Below are positions 1 to 9,270 of a stretch of DNA of 64,000 nucleotides, piece after piece. Source of the stretch: CAVXFB01 sp963760935 (GTDB taxonomy: Bacteria > Planctomycetota > Planctomycetia > Pirellulales > Thermoguttaceae). Made by a program: the position numbers and the translations under genes. The notes under the pieces are model-generated. The model made no database searches, was not told the origin of the DNA, and was given only the letters and a program-made list of their open reading frames with translations. The stretch is from assembly GCA_963760935.1 (NCBI GenBank), contig CAVXFB010000003.1, positions 1,302,001-1,366,000 of the forward strand. The letters run 5' to 3'. Positions within the stretch are counted from its first letter, which is position 1. Each line of letters opens with the position of its first letter.

Positions 1-37
1 GCGTCCGAACCAAGTAACGCAGTAAGCAGGGTGCCGC

Positions 38-1017
38 ATGGACACGTTGTTGTTCGCAGCAACAGAACGCTACTCCCCGTCCGTCTTCGCCCCGGCATCG
101 CCCACCGCCGGTGCACTTTGGAACTTGTTCCTCATGGTGCTTGCCATCACCGGAGTCATCTTCGTTTTGGTGGGCGGTTTCACGGTCTACTCGGTTATCC
201 GCTTTCGCAGTCGGCCTGGCGACGAGCCACAAGAGGCCCCTCAGATTTACGGGAGTAATCGGTTGGAGTTGGCGTGGACCATCCTCCCTCTGCTGATCGT
301 GTTCGTGATCTTCCTGGTGGTGACGAGGACGGTTGTGTCGATGCGCAGCGCGCCGTCGCCATCAGAAACGCTGTTGGTGCGCGTGGTCGGCCACCAGTGG
401 TGGTGGACGTTTGATTATCCGCAGTACAACTTTCCTACGGCCAACGAGATGCACGTGCCCGTAAGCACCGGGGCAGAGCCACAGTCGGTGTTCCTTCAAT
501 TGGAATCGGCCGACGTGGTTCACAGCTTCTGGGTGCCGCAGTTGGCCGGCAAGACCGACCTGATTCCCGGCCGTGTGAACACGATGTCGTTCATTCCGAC
601 GAAAGTGGGAGTGTACCATGGGCAGTGCAGCGAGTATTGCGGTGTGGGACATTCGATGATGCTTATCCTGGTGATCGTCGAGTCGCCGGAGAAGTTCCGG
701 GAGTGGTGCATCCAGCAGGCAAAGCCGGCGGTGGAAGACCCGGCCCAGGCGGAGGGCGCCCACCTGTTCTTCTCGAAGACATGCTTCAATTGCCATCAGA
801 TCCGCGGCACGTTGGCGCATGGCAACGTCGGTCCCGACCTGACGCACTTAATGAGCCGGCAGACGATCGGGGCGGCGCGGCCGCCAATACGCCAAAAAAC
901 CTGACTGCCTGGGTGAGCGACCCCCAGGCCATCAAGCCCGGCTGCCGGATGCCCGACTTGAAGTTGAAGCCCCGCGACGTCGAGGCGATCGTATCTTACC
1001 TGGAAACGCTCCGCTGA
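38..1017 (+). CDS. ctaC: Cytochrome c oxidase subunit II with fused cytochrome c domain (frameshifted)
   Basis: Subunit II of a caa3-type haem-copper oxidase; it takes electrons from cytochrome c and passes them through CuA to subunit I. Two membrane helices (about residues 28-55 and 78-100) precede the cupredoxin domain. CuA ligands are visible: H162, C197, C201, H205 and M208. A C-type haem motif (C249-F-N-C252-H253) follows. The frame then breaks near bases 868-880: as given, the ORF stops at 904, while the expected C-terminus (NTPKNL, then KPGCRMPDLK) runs in another frame to 1017. One missing G in the GGGG tract at 869-872 would restore it. It starts the respiratory operon, 17 bp before subunit I. 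Confidence 0.93.
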
Positions 1018-1034
1018 TCGGAAAGGGAAGCACG

Positions 1035-2678
1035 ATGAGTTCCGTGGCGCAGCCAGCTTCGCGAATGCACACCCCGCCCCCCGCGGGTCTATACGCCTGG
1101 GTGACAACGCTCGACCACAAGCGGATCGGGATCCTGTACGTCGTCACCACGTTGGTGTTCTTCGTGTTGGGCGGAATCGAAGCGATGTTCATGCGAGTGC
1201 AGCTTGCGGCGCCCGACGGGCATGTGATCTCGCCCGAGGTGTTCAACCAGTTATTCACTATGCACGGGACAACCATGATCTTCTTTGTGGTCATGCCGTT
1301 GTTGATCGGTCTGGCGAACTACGTGGTGCCGCTGATGATCGGTGCCCGCGATATGGCCTTTCCTCGCATCAACGCGCTTTCCTATTGGCTGTTATTGTTC
1401 GGCGGAGTGCTGATGTACTTCAGCTTTCTGGCAGGGGCAGCGCCGGACGTAGGGTGGTACAGCTATGCGCCGCTGACGGAGCCGGCCTTTTCCCCTGGAC
1501 ACAACATCGACTACTGGATCCTCGGCCTTTCGGTAAGCGGCATCGGCACGGTGGGCAGCGGCATCAACCTGATTGCCACGATCCTGAGCCTCCGCGCGCC
1601 GGGAATGACGCTCGGCCGAGTTCCACTGTTCGTGTGGATGGTGTTTGCCACTGGCGTGTTGATTCTGTTTGCGTTGCCCCCGTTGACCGCTGCGCAGATC
1701 ATGTTGCTGTTGGATCGCAAGCTGGGATCGCATTTCTTCGATACCCAGGCCGGCGGCTCGGCGCTGCTCTGGCAGCACTTCTTCTGGTTCTTCGGCCACC
1801 CCGAGGTATACATTATGGCGTTGCCGGCATTCGGCATTATTTCCGAGGTGGTGCCGGTCTTTTCCCGAAAGGTGATCTTTGGCTACACGTCGATCGCGGC
1901 GGCTACGCTGGCCATAGCATTCATCAGTTTCGGCGTCTGGGCCCACCACATGTTCGCCGTGGGACTTAGCCCCGTCTTGGACCTGCTGTTTGCCGGCGCC
2001 AGTTACCTGATCGCCATTCCCACCGGCATCAAGATGTTCAACTGGAATGCCACGCTTTACGGCGGGAGACTCTGGATGACCACGCCGCTGTGGTTTTGTA
2101 TCGGCTTTCTCTGCCAATTCCTTTGCGGCGGTCTGACGGGCATCATGCTGGCCACCGCGCCTTGGGACTGGCAAGTGACTCACAGCTATTTCGTCGTGGC
2201 GCACTTTCACTACGTGCTCTTGGGCGGCACGCTGTTCGCCATCATGGCCGGATTCTACTACTGGTTTCCGAAGATGACCGGCCGCATGATGAGTGAGCGG
2301 TTGGGCCGCTGGCACTTCTGGCTGATGTTCATCGGTTTTAATATGACCTTCGGGCCGATGCACATTGTCGGCATGTTGGGCATGCCGCGGCGAATCTACA
2401 CCTACCGCCCGGGTTTTGGCTGGGGAAGCTGGAACCTGCTGGCCACGATCGGCTCGTTCGTCCTCGCGATGTCGCTGGCGATTTTCTTTTGGAACCTGAT
2501 CATCTCATGGCGCCGCGGAAAGCCCGCAGGGGACGATCCCTGGGACGCATGGACGCTGGAATGGGCCACCACCTCGCCGCCTCCGCCGTACAACTTTGAA
2601 AATGTGCCGCCGGTGCGCAGCCGTCGTCCACTATGGGACCTGAAGCATCCCGACGATCCCGACTGGAAATATGAGTGA
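1035..2678 (+). CDS. ctaD: Cytochrome c oxidase subunit I
   Basis: Catalytic subunit of the haem-copper oxidase, reducing oxygen to water at the haem a3-CuB centre and pumping protons. It is a 547-residue polytopic protein with the usual twelve-helix pattern. Diagnostic motifs include MHGTTM (low-spin haem ligand region), GHPEVY (CuB His and cross-linked Tyr) and HHMF (further CuB ligands), plus the VAHFHYVL haem-ligand segment. Length fits the family. GGGAAG upstream of the ATG is a reasonable ribosome site. It lies between subunits II and III. Confidence 0.97.
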   Translation: MSSVAQPASRMHTPPPAGLYAWVTTLDHKRIGILYVVTTLVFFVLGGIEAMFMRVQLAAPDGHVISPEVFNQLFTMHGTTMIFFVVMPLLIGLANYVVPLMIGARDMAFPRINALSYWLLLFGGVLMYFSFLAGAAPDVGWYSYAPLTEPAFSPGHNIDYWILGLSVSGIGTVGSGINLIATILSLRAPGMTLGRVPLFVWMVFATGVLILFALPPLTAAQIMLLLDRKLGSHFFDTQAGGSALLWQHFFWFFGHPEVYIMALPAFGIISEVVPVFSRKVIFGYTSIAAATLAIAFISFGVWAHHMFAVGLSPVLDLLFAGASYLIAIPTGIKMFNWNATLYGGRLWMTTPLWFCIGFLCQFLCGGLTGIMLATAPWDWQVTHSYFVVAHFHYVLLGGTLFAIMAGFYYWFPKMTGRMMSERLGRWHFWLMFIGFNMTFGPMHIVGMLGMPRRIYTYRPGFGWGSWNLLATIGSFVLAMSLAIFFWNLIISWRRGKPAGDDPWDAWTLEWATTSPPPPYNFENVPPVRSRRPLWDLKHPDDPDWKYE

Positions 2679-2693
2679 AGCGAGGGGTTTGCC

Positions 2694-3326
2694 ATGAGTT
2701 CCGCCAATCTACGTCTCAACGCCGCCATGCCGATCGAAACTGCTGCGACCGCAACCGCCGAAGATTTCTTCCGCCCGGATCGTTACAAGGTCGGCATGGT
2801 GTGCTTCCTTTGTTCCGAAGCCGCTTTCTTTGGGACGCTGCTGGCAGCCTACGCAACGTACCTGGGCAAGAGTCTGGTAGGCCCGTTTCCCGCCGAGGTG
2901 CTCGGTTACTGGATTCCGGCCGTCAACACGGTATTCCTGGTCAGCAGCAGCGTGACCGTAGTCCGCGCAAGCAGGATGTTGGCCTGCGGCAGGCGGCGAG
3001 GCTTCCAGTTCTGGCTCGGTGTGACATTCACCCTGGGACTGTTGTTTCTGGGTGGAACCGCGTGGGAATGGACTGACCTGATCGGTCACCAAGGACTGAC
3101 GCTCCAGCGCAATCTCTTCGGCACCACTTTTTTCACGTTGATCGGTTTCCATGCCGGCCACGTCACTCTCGGGTTGGTGATCATGCTCGTGCTCGCTGGG
3201 CTGGCGTTCGCAAAGCAGGTGGACACGGACCACTCGATAAGCGTCGAGCTGTTCTCCTGGTATTGGCACTTCGTGGACGCGGTCTGGATCATCATCATTT
3301 GCCTAGTCTATATTGTTGGACGATGA
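2694..3326 (+). CDS. ctaE: Cytochrome c oxidase subunit III
   Basis: Membrane subunit III of the oxidase, 210 residues, with five or so hydrophobic helices and the typical FFTLIGFHAGHV and ELFSWYWHFVDAVWI segments near the C-terminus. It stabilises the catalytic subunit and helps keep the proton pathway active. A GAGGGG ribosome site stands just before the ATG, 15 bp after the subunit I stop. The stop codon lies inside the first copy of a 22-bp tandem duplication. Confidence 0.95.
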   Translation: MSSANLRLNAAMPIETAATATAEDFFRPDRYKVGMVCFLCSEAAFFGTLLAAYATYLGKSLVGPFPAEVLGYWIPAVNTVFLVSSSVTVVRASRMLACGRRRGFQFWLGVTFTLGLLFLGGTAWEWTDLIGHQGLTLQRNLFGTTFFTLIGFHAGHVTLGLVIMLVLAGLAFAKQVDTDHSISVELFSWYWHFVDAVWIIIICLVYIVGR

Positions 3327-3355
3327 GGTCGCCATTGTTGGACGATGAGGTCGCC
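3312..3355 (+). repeat. 22-bp perfect tandem duplication at the ctaE stop / next start
   Basis: Two identical 22-bp units lie head to tail (3312-3333 and 3334-3355). The first contains the ctaE stop codon; the second ends directly before the ATG of the next gene, so the duplication lengthened this intergenic gap. It looks like a recent slippage event. Confidence 0.9.
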
Positions 3356-4180
3356 ATGACGGAAACCTGTGAAACTGCGGAAATGCCCAAGCCCACCGCG
3401 TGGCCGATGGCCCTGGCCTTTGCCATCATGCTGGCCGCTGCCGGGCTGGTGACGAATCTGGCGTTTTCCGCGGTAGGACTGCTGCTGACCGTGATCGGGA
3501 TTGCCGGATGGGTCGGCCAGCTTCTGCCGGGCCAAGGGACGGAAGAGGTGCAGTGGGTGCCGCCTGAGCAGCGGGCTAGGCCCGTTCAGCCAGCGAAGCG
3601 ACGCATGGTGCCGCCACCCGGTGTGTTAGGCTATCGCGCCCAACTCCCGTATGTGACGCATCCCTATTTGGCCGGAGTTCGCGGCGGCGTCGCCGGAGGG
3701 ATCGTGATGGCCATGGTCGCTCTGCTGTATGGAGTGATTAGTGGTCACGGCATCTGGTATCCTGTCAACTTGCTTGGCGCCATGGTGATGCCGAGCACCA
3801 CTGGTATGACGGTCGCACAGCTTGAACAATTCAGTCTGGCAGCCTTTGCGGCCGGCTTGGTGATTCATGGATTCACCTGTCTGATCGTGGGTCTGCTGTT
3901 TGGAATGCTGCTGCCAGCGCTGCCTGGCGGGCCTGTTCTGTGGGGCGGATTGGTCGGCCCGCTGCTTTGGAGCGGATTGATCTACGCGTTCATGAACGTG
4001 CTCAACCCGGTCATGAATCGACTGGTGGACTGGCCTTGGTTCATTGCCTCGCAATTTGCTTTTGGTCTGACGACCGGAGTGACCGTTTTCTACTCGGAGC
4101 AGATTCGATCGTCCCAACCGCCGGACATGAGCAGGGGCGAGGACGTCGCGAACGATGCAACGCACGGGGGTGACCTGTGA
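3356..4180 (+). CDS. Polytopic membrane protein of the oxidase operon, function unknown
   Basis: A 274-residue protein with two N-terminal helices (about 13-55), a proline- and arginine-rich loop, and four or five C-terminal helices. The ATG at 3356 is chosen over an upstream in-frame start at 3263, which lies inside ctaE. No catalytic motif is recognised. It sits between subunit III and a cytochrome c, and its last four bases overlap the next start, so it is probably translated with the respiratory complex as an accessory or assembly subunit. That role is inference from context. Confidence 0.8.
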   Translation: MTETCETAEMPKPTAWPMALAFAIMLAAAGLVTNLAFSAVGLLLTVIGIAGWVGQLLPGQGTEEVQWVPPEQRARPVQPAKRRMVPPPGVLGYRAQLPYVTHPYLAGVRGGVAGGIVMAMVALLYGVISGHGIWYPVNLLGAMVMPSTTGMTVAQLEQFSLAAFAAGLVIHGFTCLIVGLLFGMLLPALPGGPVLWGGLVGPLLWSGLIYAFMNVLNPVMNRLVDWPWFIASQFAFGLTTGVTVFYSEQIRSSQPPDMSRGEDVANDATHGGDL

Positions 4181-4935
4181 ACGTCCGCCCGATCCAGCAT
4201 GCGTTGCTCGTCGCGGCCGGCTTGGCGGTGCTGGGCTGTGGGCGTCCCACGTCCGAGGACCGCCCGGTTCTCCCCACGAAGGTCCTCGATTTTGATATCC
4301 TGTTTCAGCGGCACTGCACGGGCTGCCACGGGGCCGACGGAAAACTTGGCCCAGCCCCACCCTTGAACGACTCCCTGTTTCTGGCGATCATTCCAGGCGA
4401 CGAGCTAAAACACGTGGCGGCCGAGGGACGGTCTGGATCGCTCATGACGGCCTTCCGCCACGACCAGGGCGGACCGTTGACCGCGCAGCAAGTCGAGATT
4501 GTCGCGCGTGGCATACGTGCTCGATGGTCGGAGCCCTCGGAAACGTTCGAGCCGTCGCCACCGCCCTATCTGCTCTCTGCCGCGCCTGCCGGAGACGCTA
4601 AATCCGGCGCGGAGCTGTTTGCTCAAATCTGCGCCCGATGTCACGGCAAGCAAGGAGTGGGCCGATCTGGGGATGAAAACGACGCTGGCCCCCTGCATTC
4701 TGCGGCCTTTCTGGGCTTGATCAGCAACCAGGCCCTGCGGCGAATCGTGATCACTGGCCGGCCCGATCTTGGCATGCCCGATTATCGCGGACTGGGAGCG
4801 AAACGGCCCGGTGCCCAGCCCCTGGACAGCCGCGAGGTTTCCGACATCGTGGCCTATCTGGTTTCGTGGCGGATGACGGGACCGCCGGACGCCACGCAAT
4901 CTCCCTCACCCTCAGGTGGAGCCAAGAGGCGATGA
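4177..4935 (+). CDS. Dihaem cytochrome c, probable lipoprotein
   Basis: A 252-residue exported electron carrier. The N-terminus has a hydrophobic stretch ending in LGCG, a plausible lipobox that would anchor it to a membrane. Two cytochrome c domains follow, with haem motifs CTGCH at 47-51 and CARCH at 152-156. GTG is the start, overlapping the previous stop by four bases (GTGA), which implies coupled translation. Placed between oxidase and bc-type genes, it likely shuttles electrons from the Rieske/cytochrome b complex to subunit II. Confidence 0.9.
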   Translation: MNVRPIQHALLVAAGLAVLGCGRPTSEDRPVLPTKVLDFDILFQRHCTGCHGADGKLGPAPPLNDSLFLAIIPGDELKHVAAEGRSGSLMTAFRHDQGGPLTAQQVEIVARGIRARWSEPSETFEPSPPPYLLSAAPAGDAKSGAELFAQICARCHGKQGVGRSGDENDAGPLHSAAFLGLISNQALRRIVITGRPDLGMPDYRGLGAKRPGAQPLDSREVSDIVAYLVSWRMTGPPDATQSPSPSGGAKRR

Positions 4936-5471
4936 CCGATTTCAATGACAAGTCGCCGGACAACGCGGCCGACAAACAAACCGAAAAGGCACGCCGGGAC
5001 TTCCTGAAATGGAGCGGCCTGGCGCTGGGCGGCGCGGCCACTGTGGCGGTTGGTGCGCCGGTAGTGGGCTTCGTTCTGGCCCCGGGGTTCCGCCGCGAAC
5101 CCGATCAGTGGGTCGACGTCGGGCCGGTTGATTCCTTCCCTGAGCATCAAACCCGCCGAGCTGAAGCGGTCAATCCGTTGCACACGCGGTGGGATGGATT
5201 AACGGCCACGATCGCGATGTACGTCTCACGGCAGTCGGGTGATAGTTTTCGGGTGTTCTCCGTGAACTGCACACACCTCGGTTGTCCGGTGATGTGGTTT
5301 CCGGCATCGGGCCTGTTCATGTGTCCTTGCCATGGCGGAGTGTATTACGCCGACGGCGAGCGCGCGGCTGGGCCGCCACCGCGAGGCCTATATCGTTACG
5401 AACACCATGTGGAGGACGGCCGTTTGTTGGTCTTGCTGGGGCATCTCCCCACTCTGCAAGAACCGGCATGA
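4932..5471 (+). CDS. Rieske iron-sulfur protein of a bc-type complex
   Basis: A 179-residue Rieske subunit. It starts with the RRDFLKW stretch of a Tat-type signal followed by one hydrophobic helix (about 28-50). The 2Fe-2S site is complete: C113 and H115 in CTHLGC, C131 and H134 in CPCHGG, with C118 and C133 as the disulfide pair. It accepts electrons from quinol and passes them to cytochrome c. ATG at 4932 overlaps the preceding stop (ATGA); a longer in-frame ORF from 4866 runs into the previous gene and is not preferred. Confidence 0.94.
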   Translation: MTDFNDKSPDNAADKQTEKARRDFLKWSGLALGGAATVAVGAPVVGFVLAPGFRREPDQWVDVGPVDSFPEHQTRRAEAVNPLHTRWDGLTATIAMYVSRQSGDSFRVFSVNCTHLGCPVMWFPASGLFMCPCHGGVYYADGERAAGPPPRGLYRYEHHVEDGRLLVLLGHLPTLQEPA

Positions 5472-6946
5472 CGATGGCCGTGGCGAGTATGTTCCGCAGA
5501 TGGCTTCAGGCAGCCTGGCAGTGGCTGGATTTTCGGTTGGGCGTCCGCGGCACGCTCCTGCCGACGCTCACACATATCGTGCCGCGTGGCGCACGATGGT
5601 GGTACATTTTCGGGAGCATGACGGCCGGGTTCCTCTTGCTTCAGATCGTCACCGGAATTTGCCTGGCGTTGGTTTACGTTCCTTCGGCCGATCGCGCCTA
5701 TGAAAGCCTCGATGCCTTGAATTACCAGGTGCCGCTGGGCTGGCTGCTGCGGGCCTTGCACAACTTCGGCGCCAGCGGCATGGTGGTCATGGCCGGGGTA
5801 CACATGACCCAGGTATTTCTCATGGGCGGGTACAAGTATCCCCGCGGGCTGACATGGCTCCTCGGCGTCGGCTTGCTAGCCTGCACGCTGGGCATGGCGT
5901 TTTCCGGCCAAGTGCTCCGCTGGGATCAAGACGCTTATTGGGGAGTCGGCGTCGCCGCCGCGATGGCCGGGCGAGCGCCCCTGCTCGGTCCATCTGTCGT
6001 GCATCTGCTCTTGGGTGGCGAGACGATTGGAGCCCATACCCTCAGTCGCTTCTTTACTCTGCACGTTTTCGTCCTGCTAGGATTGCTGTTGGGTCTGCTG
6101 ATCGTGCATCTTTACCTGGTTGTGCGGTTGGGCATTTCTGCGCCGCCGGTAGCCGGCAAGCCCGTTGATCCCAAAACCTACGAGGACGAATACGAAAGAG
6201 AACTCAGGACTAACGGGGTTCCGTTTTATCCCAGTGCTTTTTTCCGGGATACGATCGCCGTGTCCGTGGGGTTGCTGGTGGTTGTCGCCATGTCGTTCAT
6301 CCTAGGGCCCAGTGGGCCGGGGCTGCCACCCGATCCGGCGATCGTTCACGCTGAACCGCGGCCAGACTGGTATTTCTTGCCGATGTTCGCCTTGCTGGCC
6401 CTTAGCCCGGAGTGGCTGGAAACCTACCTGATGCTGCTCTTGCCCCCGCTGTTGTTCGCTGTCCTGATTCTGATTCCTTTCTTGACCGGCAAGGGCGAGC
6501 GCAGTCCGCAGCGGCGTCCGGTAGCCTTGTTGTCGGTCATGATGATCGCTGTTTCCTTGGCAGTATTGCTATGGCTGGGGTGGAAGGCCCCGTGGTCGCC
6601 GGCGATGGCTGCTTGGAGTGGAACGCCGGTGCCGGTCAATATGGTTCGCCGACTCGCACCGGAACAACTGCAAGGGGCTGCCACGTTTCAGTACAAGGAC
6701 TGCCGCAATTGCCATGCGCTGGAGGGCGAGGGAGGTCGCCGCGGCCCGGATCTGACGACCGTTGCCACCCGGCTGACGCAGGATCAACTCATCCGGCAGG
6801 TTAGCCAGGGAGGCGGACTAATGCCTGCCTATGGTCAGGAACTCAGTCCGTTGGAAATCGAGGCCCTGGTGGATTTCTTGGGCACGCTTCGGCCGGAGGG
6901 CCAACCGCCGGCAAGGTCTCCGCCGAGACAGGAGCGCTCGCCATGA
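5468..6946 (+). CDS. Cytochrome b with C-terminal fused cytochrome c domain
   Basis: A 492-residue quinol-oxidising cytochrome b. The N-terminal half has the four-helix haem b core with paired histidines (ALHNFGASG, AGVHMTQ, TLHVFVLLG, IVHLYLV). The subunit IV-like half includes PDWYFLP. A periplasmic cytochrome c domain is fused at the end, with CRNCH at residues 412-416 and a late methionine (GLMPAYG) as likely sixth ligand. The ATG overlaps the Rieske stop by four bases. The fused haem means the complex carries its own cytochrome c, consistent with a bc-caa3 supercomplex. Confidence 0.94.
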   Translation: MTMAVASMFRRWLQAAWQWLDFRLGVRGTLLPTLTHIVPRGARWWYIFGSMTAGFLLLQIVTGICLALVYVPSADRAYESLDALNYQVPLGWLLRALHNFGASGMVVMAGVHMTQVFLMGGYKYPRGLTWLLGVGLLACTLGMAFSGQVLRWDQDAYWGVGVAAAMAGRAPLLGPSVVHLLLGGETIGAHTLSRFFTLHVFVLLGLLLGLLIVHLYLVVRLGISAPPVAGKPVDPKTYEDEYERELRTNGVPFYPSAFFRDTIAVSVGLLVVVAMSFILGPSGPGLPPDPAIVHAEPRPDWYFLPMFALLALSPEWLETYLMLLLPPLLFAVLILIPFLTGKGERSPQRRPVALLSVMMIAVSLAVLLWLGWKAPWSPAMAAWSGTPVPVNMVRRLAPEQLQGAATFQYKDCRNCHALEGEGGRRGPDLTTVATRLTQDQLIRQVSQGGGLMPAYGQELSPLEIEALVDFLGTLRPEGQPPARSPPRQERSP

Positions 6947-9270
6947 CCGAGGCCCTCCTGACCTCGTGGTCTCTACAGCCCCAGGTGACGATTCCGCTAG
7001 TGGCGTTGGCGGCGATTTACGCCCGTGGCTGGTTCTTGCTGCGCCGTCGGCGGCAGTCGCCATTCCAGGCCAAGCACTTGGCTTGCTTTCTGGGAGGCTT
7101 GGCGACTGTGTTTGTGGCGTTGGCATCGCCGCTGGAGCCGCTCAGCATTTTCCTGCTTCAGGTCCACATGGTCCAGCATCTGTTGCTCCTGCTGGTCGCG
7201 CCGCCACTGCTGTGGCTCGCGGCGCCAGAATTGCCATGCCTTGTGGGGCTGCCGGCCCTCGTGCGCGACGACTGGGTGCTGCCGCTGCTGCGGCTCCGCG
7301 TGGTCAACGACGCGTGGCGGATGGTAACGCATCCAGCATTCGCCTGGACTTCCTGCACGGTCGTCTTCTGGCTGTGGCATGCCCCACAACTCTACGACCT
7401 TACGCTGCGATTGCCGCCCGTGCACTACTTCGAGCACGCCTGTTTTTTTGCCACCGGGCTGTTGTTCTGGTTTCCGGTTGTTCAACCATACCCCAGCCGA
7501 CCGCAGTTCTCCCGGTGGGTGCTGCTGCCTTATCTGTTCCTGGCCGGACTTCAGGGCACGGTGCTATCGGCCATAATCACCTTTTCCGATCACGTACTCT
7601 ACCCACACTACGCAGCAGTGCCGCGGCTCTGGGACATCTCGCCGCTGACCGACCAAGCCGTGGCGGGAGCCATCATGTGGATCGGCGGCTCCATCGCGTA
7701 CTTGGTGCCATTGGTGTGGATCGGCAAGGAACTCCTTTATGGCCACCGCGCGGCTGCCTGCCACGCGGAGTCTCTGCCTATCTCGGCTGCGAGGCTGCTG
7801 CTGCCGCGCGCTGCGCCGGCCACGGGGTACGTTTGGTCTTTTCGCGACCACGACATCCTACGGTTGCCCGTGGTGGCGAGGTTCCTGCGTTGGCGCGATG
7901 CGCGGCACGCCGTGCAGTTCCCCCTGCTCGTGCTGGCAGCCGTGGTGATCCTCGACGGTCTGTTTGGGCCACAAGTCGCTCCGCTGAACCTGGCCGGCGT
8001 ACTGCCGTGGATCGTTTGGCGAGGGCTGCTCGTGTTTGGTCTGCTTTTGGTCGGCAACCTATTTTGCATGGCATGTCCATTCATGCTCGTTCGGGGACTT
8101 GCCAAGCGATGGCTGCCCGGCAACCGCGGCTGGCCGCGCTGGCTGCCCGGCAAGTGGCCAGCCGTCGTGCTGCTGATCACCTTCTTTTGGGCCTACGAGG
8201 CACTAGCCCTGTGGGACAGCCCTCGGCGCACGGCGTGCGTGGCAATCGCCTACTTTGTCTCGGCCGTGGCCATCGATGGTGTCTTCCGGAGCGCCGCCTT
8301 CTGCAAGCATGTCTGTCCCGTCGGACAGTTTAACTTCGTCAACTCGTTAATGTCGCCGCTAGAGGTGCGAGTCCGCGATCCGGATGTCTGTGACCGATGC
8401 GCCACGAAAGACTGCATCCGCGGCCGCGACGGCATCTCCGGCTGCGAACGTCTCCTGTTTCAACCCCAGAAATGCGGCAACATGGACTGCACGTTCGCGC
8501 TCGACTGCATTCGTGCTTGCCCGCACGACAACGTGGGGATCTTGACGACCGTCCCGGGCACAGACCTTGTGCCCGACCCGCTCCGCTCTGGAGTCGGCCG
8601 CTTCAGTCGGCGGACCGATCTGGCCGTGATGGTCGTGGTGCTGGTGTTTGCCGCGTTCCTCAATGCGGCCGAAATGATCAGTCCCATGTTGCAACTCGAA
8701 GACCGTTTGACGGCCTGGTTGGGGCTGATGAGTCCAATTCCGGCCGTGACCGCTGAAACTCTCCTTGGGCTTCTTGTCTTACCGGCCGTCACGATTGCGG
8801 TGGCGACTGCCGTGAGCCGCCGGTTGAGCGGCGCTGAAGGCGATATCCCCACAACCGCACGCAGATTTGCCTATGCGTTGGTGCCATTAGGGTTCGGTAT
8901 GTGGTTGGCACATTACTCGTTCCACTTCTTTACCAGTGCCGGTACAGTGGTTCCGGCCGCACAACGCTTTGCCCACGATCTGGGGTTCTCGGGCGTGGGC
9001 ATGCCGACATGGGCGGCCTGTGGTGCAGCCAACGTGGGCAATTGGCTCCTCGTCGTACAAATTCTCTTCCTCGACATCGGACTGCTCGGCTCGCTCTACG
9101 TGGCATACCGTATCGCCCAGGATGGCCTGCCTCGCACGCCGGTCGCTTTGCGAGCATTCGCTCCCTGGGCTGTGATCATCGTGCTTTTGTTTACCGTCGG
9201 CATTTGGATCCTGTTTCAACCTATGCAGATGCGCGGCACGATGATGATGAACATGGGGAACACGGGATGA
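6943..9270 (+). CDS. CtaG-like assembly protein fused to a 4Fe-4S membrane protein
   Basis: A 775-residue membrane protein with two parts. Residues 1 to about 265 match the caa3-type CtaG family, used in oxidase assembly and copper delivery, with conserved His segments such as VHMVQHLLLL and WLWHAPQLYD. The rest resembles polyferredoxin-like membrane proteins of the NosR/CcoG type: helices carrying CMACPF and CKHVCPVGQFNF, then a cysteine-rich stretch (CDRCATKDC, CGNMDC, CIRACPHDN) able to hold 4Fe-4S clusters, then more helices. ATG overlaps the cytochrome b stop by four bases. The fusion is in one uninterrupted frame. A role linking redox chemistry to copper insertion is inference. Confidence 0.88.
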   Translation: MTEALLTSWSLQPQVTIPLVALAAIYARGWFLLRRRRQSPFQAKHLACFLGGLATVFVALASPLEPLSIFLLQVHMVQHLLLLLVAPPLLWLAAPELPCLVGLPALVRDDWVLPLLRLRVVNDAWRMVTHPAFAWTSCTVVFWLWHAPQLYDLTLRLPPVHYFEHACFFATGLLFWFPVVQPYPSRPQFSRWVLLPYLFLAGLQGTVLSAIITFSDHVLYPHYAAVPRLWDISPLTDQAVAGAIMWIGGSIAYLVPLVWIGKELLYGHRAAACHAESLPISAARLLLPRAAPATGYVWSFRDHDILRLPVVARFLRWRDARHAVQFPLLVLAAVVILDGLFGPQVAPLNLAGVLPWIVWRGLLVFGLLLVGNLFCMACPFMLVRGLAKRWLPGNRGWPRWLPGKWPAVVLLITFFWAYEALALWDSPRRTACVAIAYFVSAVAIDGVFRSAAFCKHVCPVGQFNFVNSLMSPLEVRVRDPDVCDRCATKDCIRGRDGISGCERLLFQPQKCGNMDCTFALDCIRACPHDNVGILTTVPGTDLVPDPLRSGVGRFSRRTDLAVMVVVLVFAAFLNAAEMISPMLQLEDRLTAWLGLMSPIPAVTAETLLGLLVLPAVTIAVATAVSRRLSGAEGDIPTTARRFAYALVPLGFGMWLAHYSFHFFTSAGTVVPAAQRFAHDLGFSGVGMPTWAACGAANVGNWLLVVQILFLDIGLLGSLYVAYRIAQDGLPRTPVALRAFAPWAVIIVLLFTVGIWILFQPMQMRGTMMMNMGNTG

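Noticed and set aside
1392..2363. 323-residue minus-strand ORF in ctaD
   Set aside because: Low-complexity His/Gln/Arg-rich shadow of the oxidase gene.
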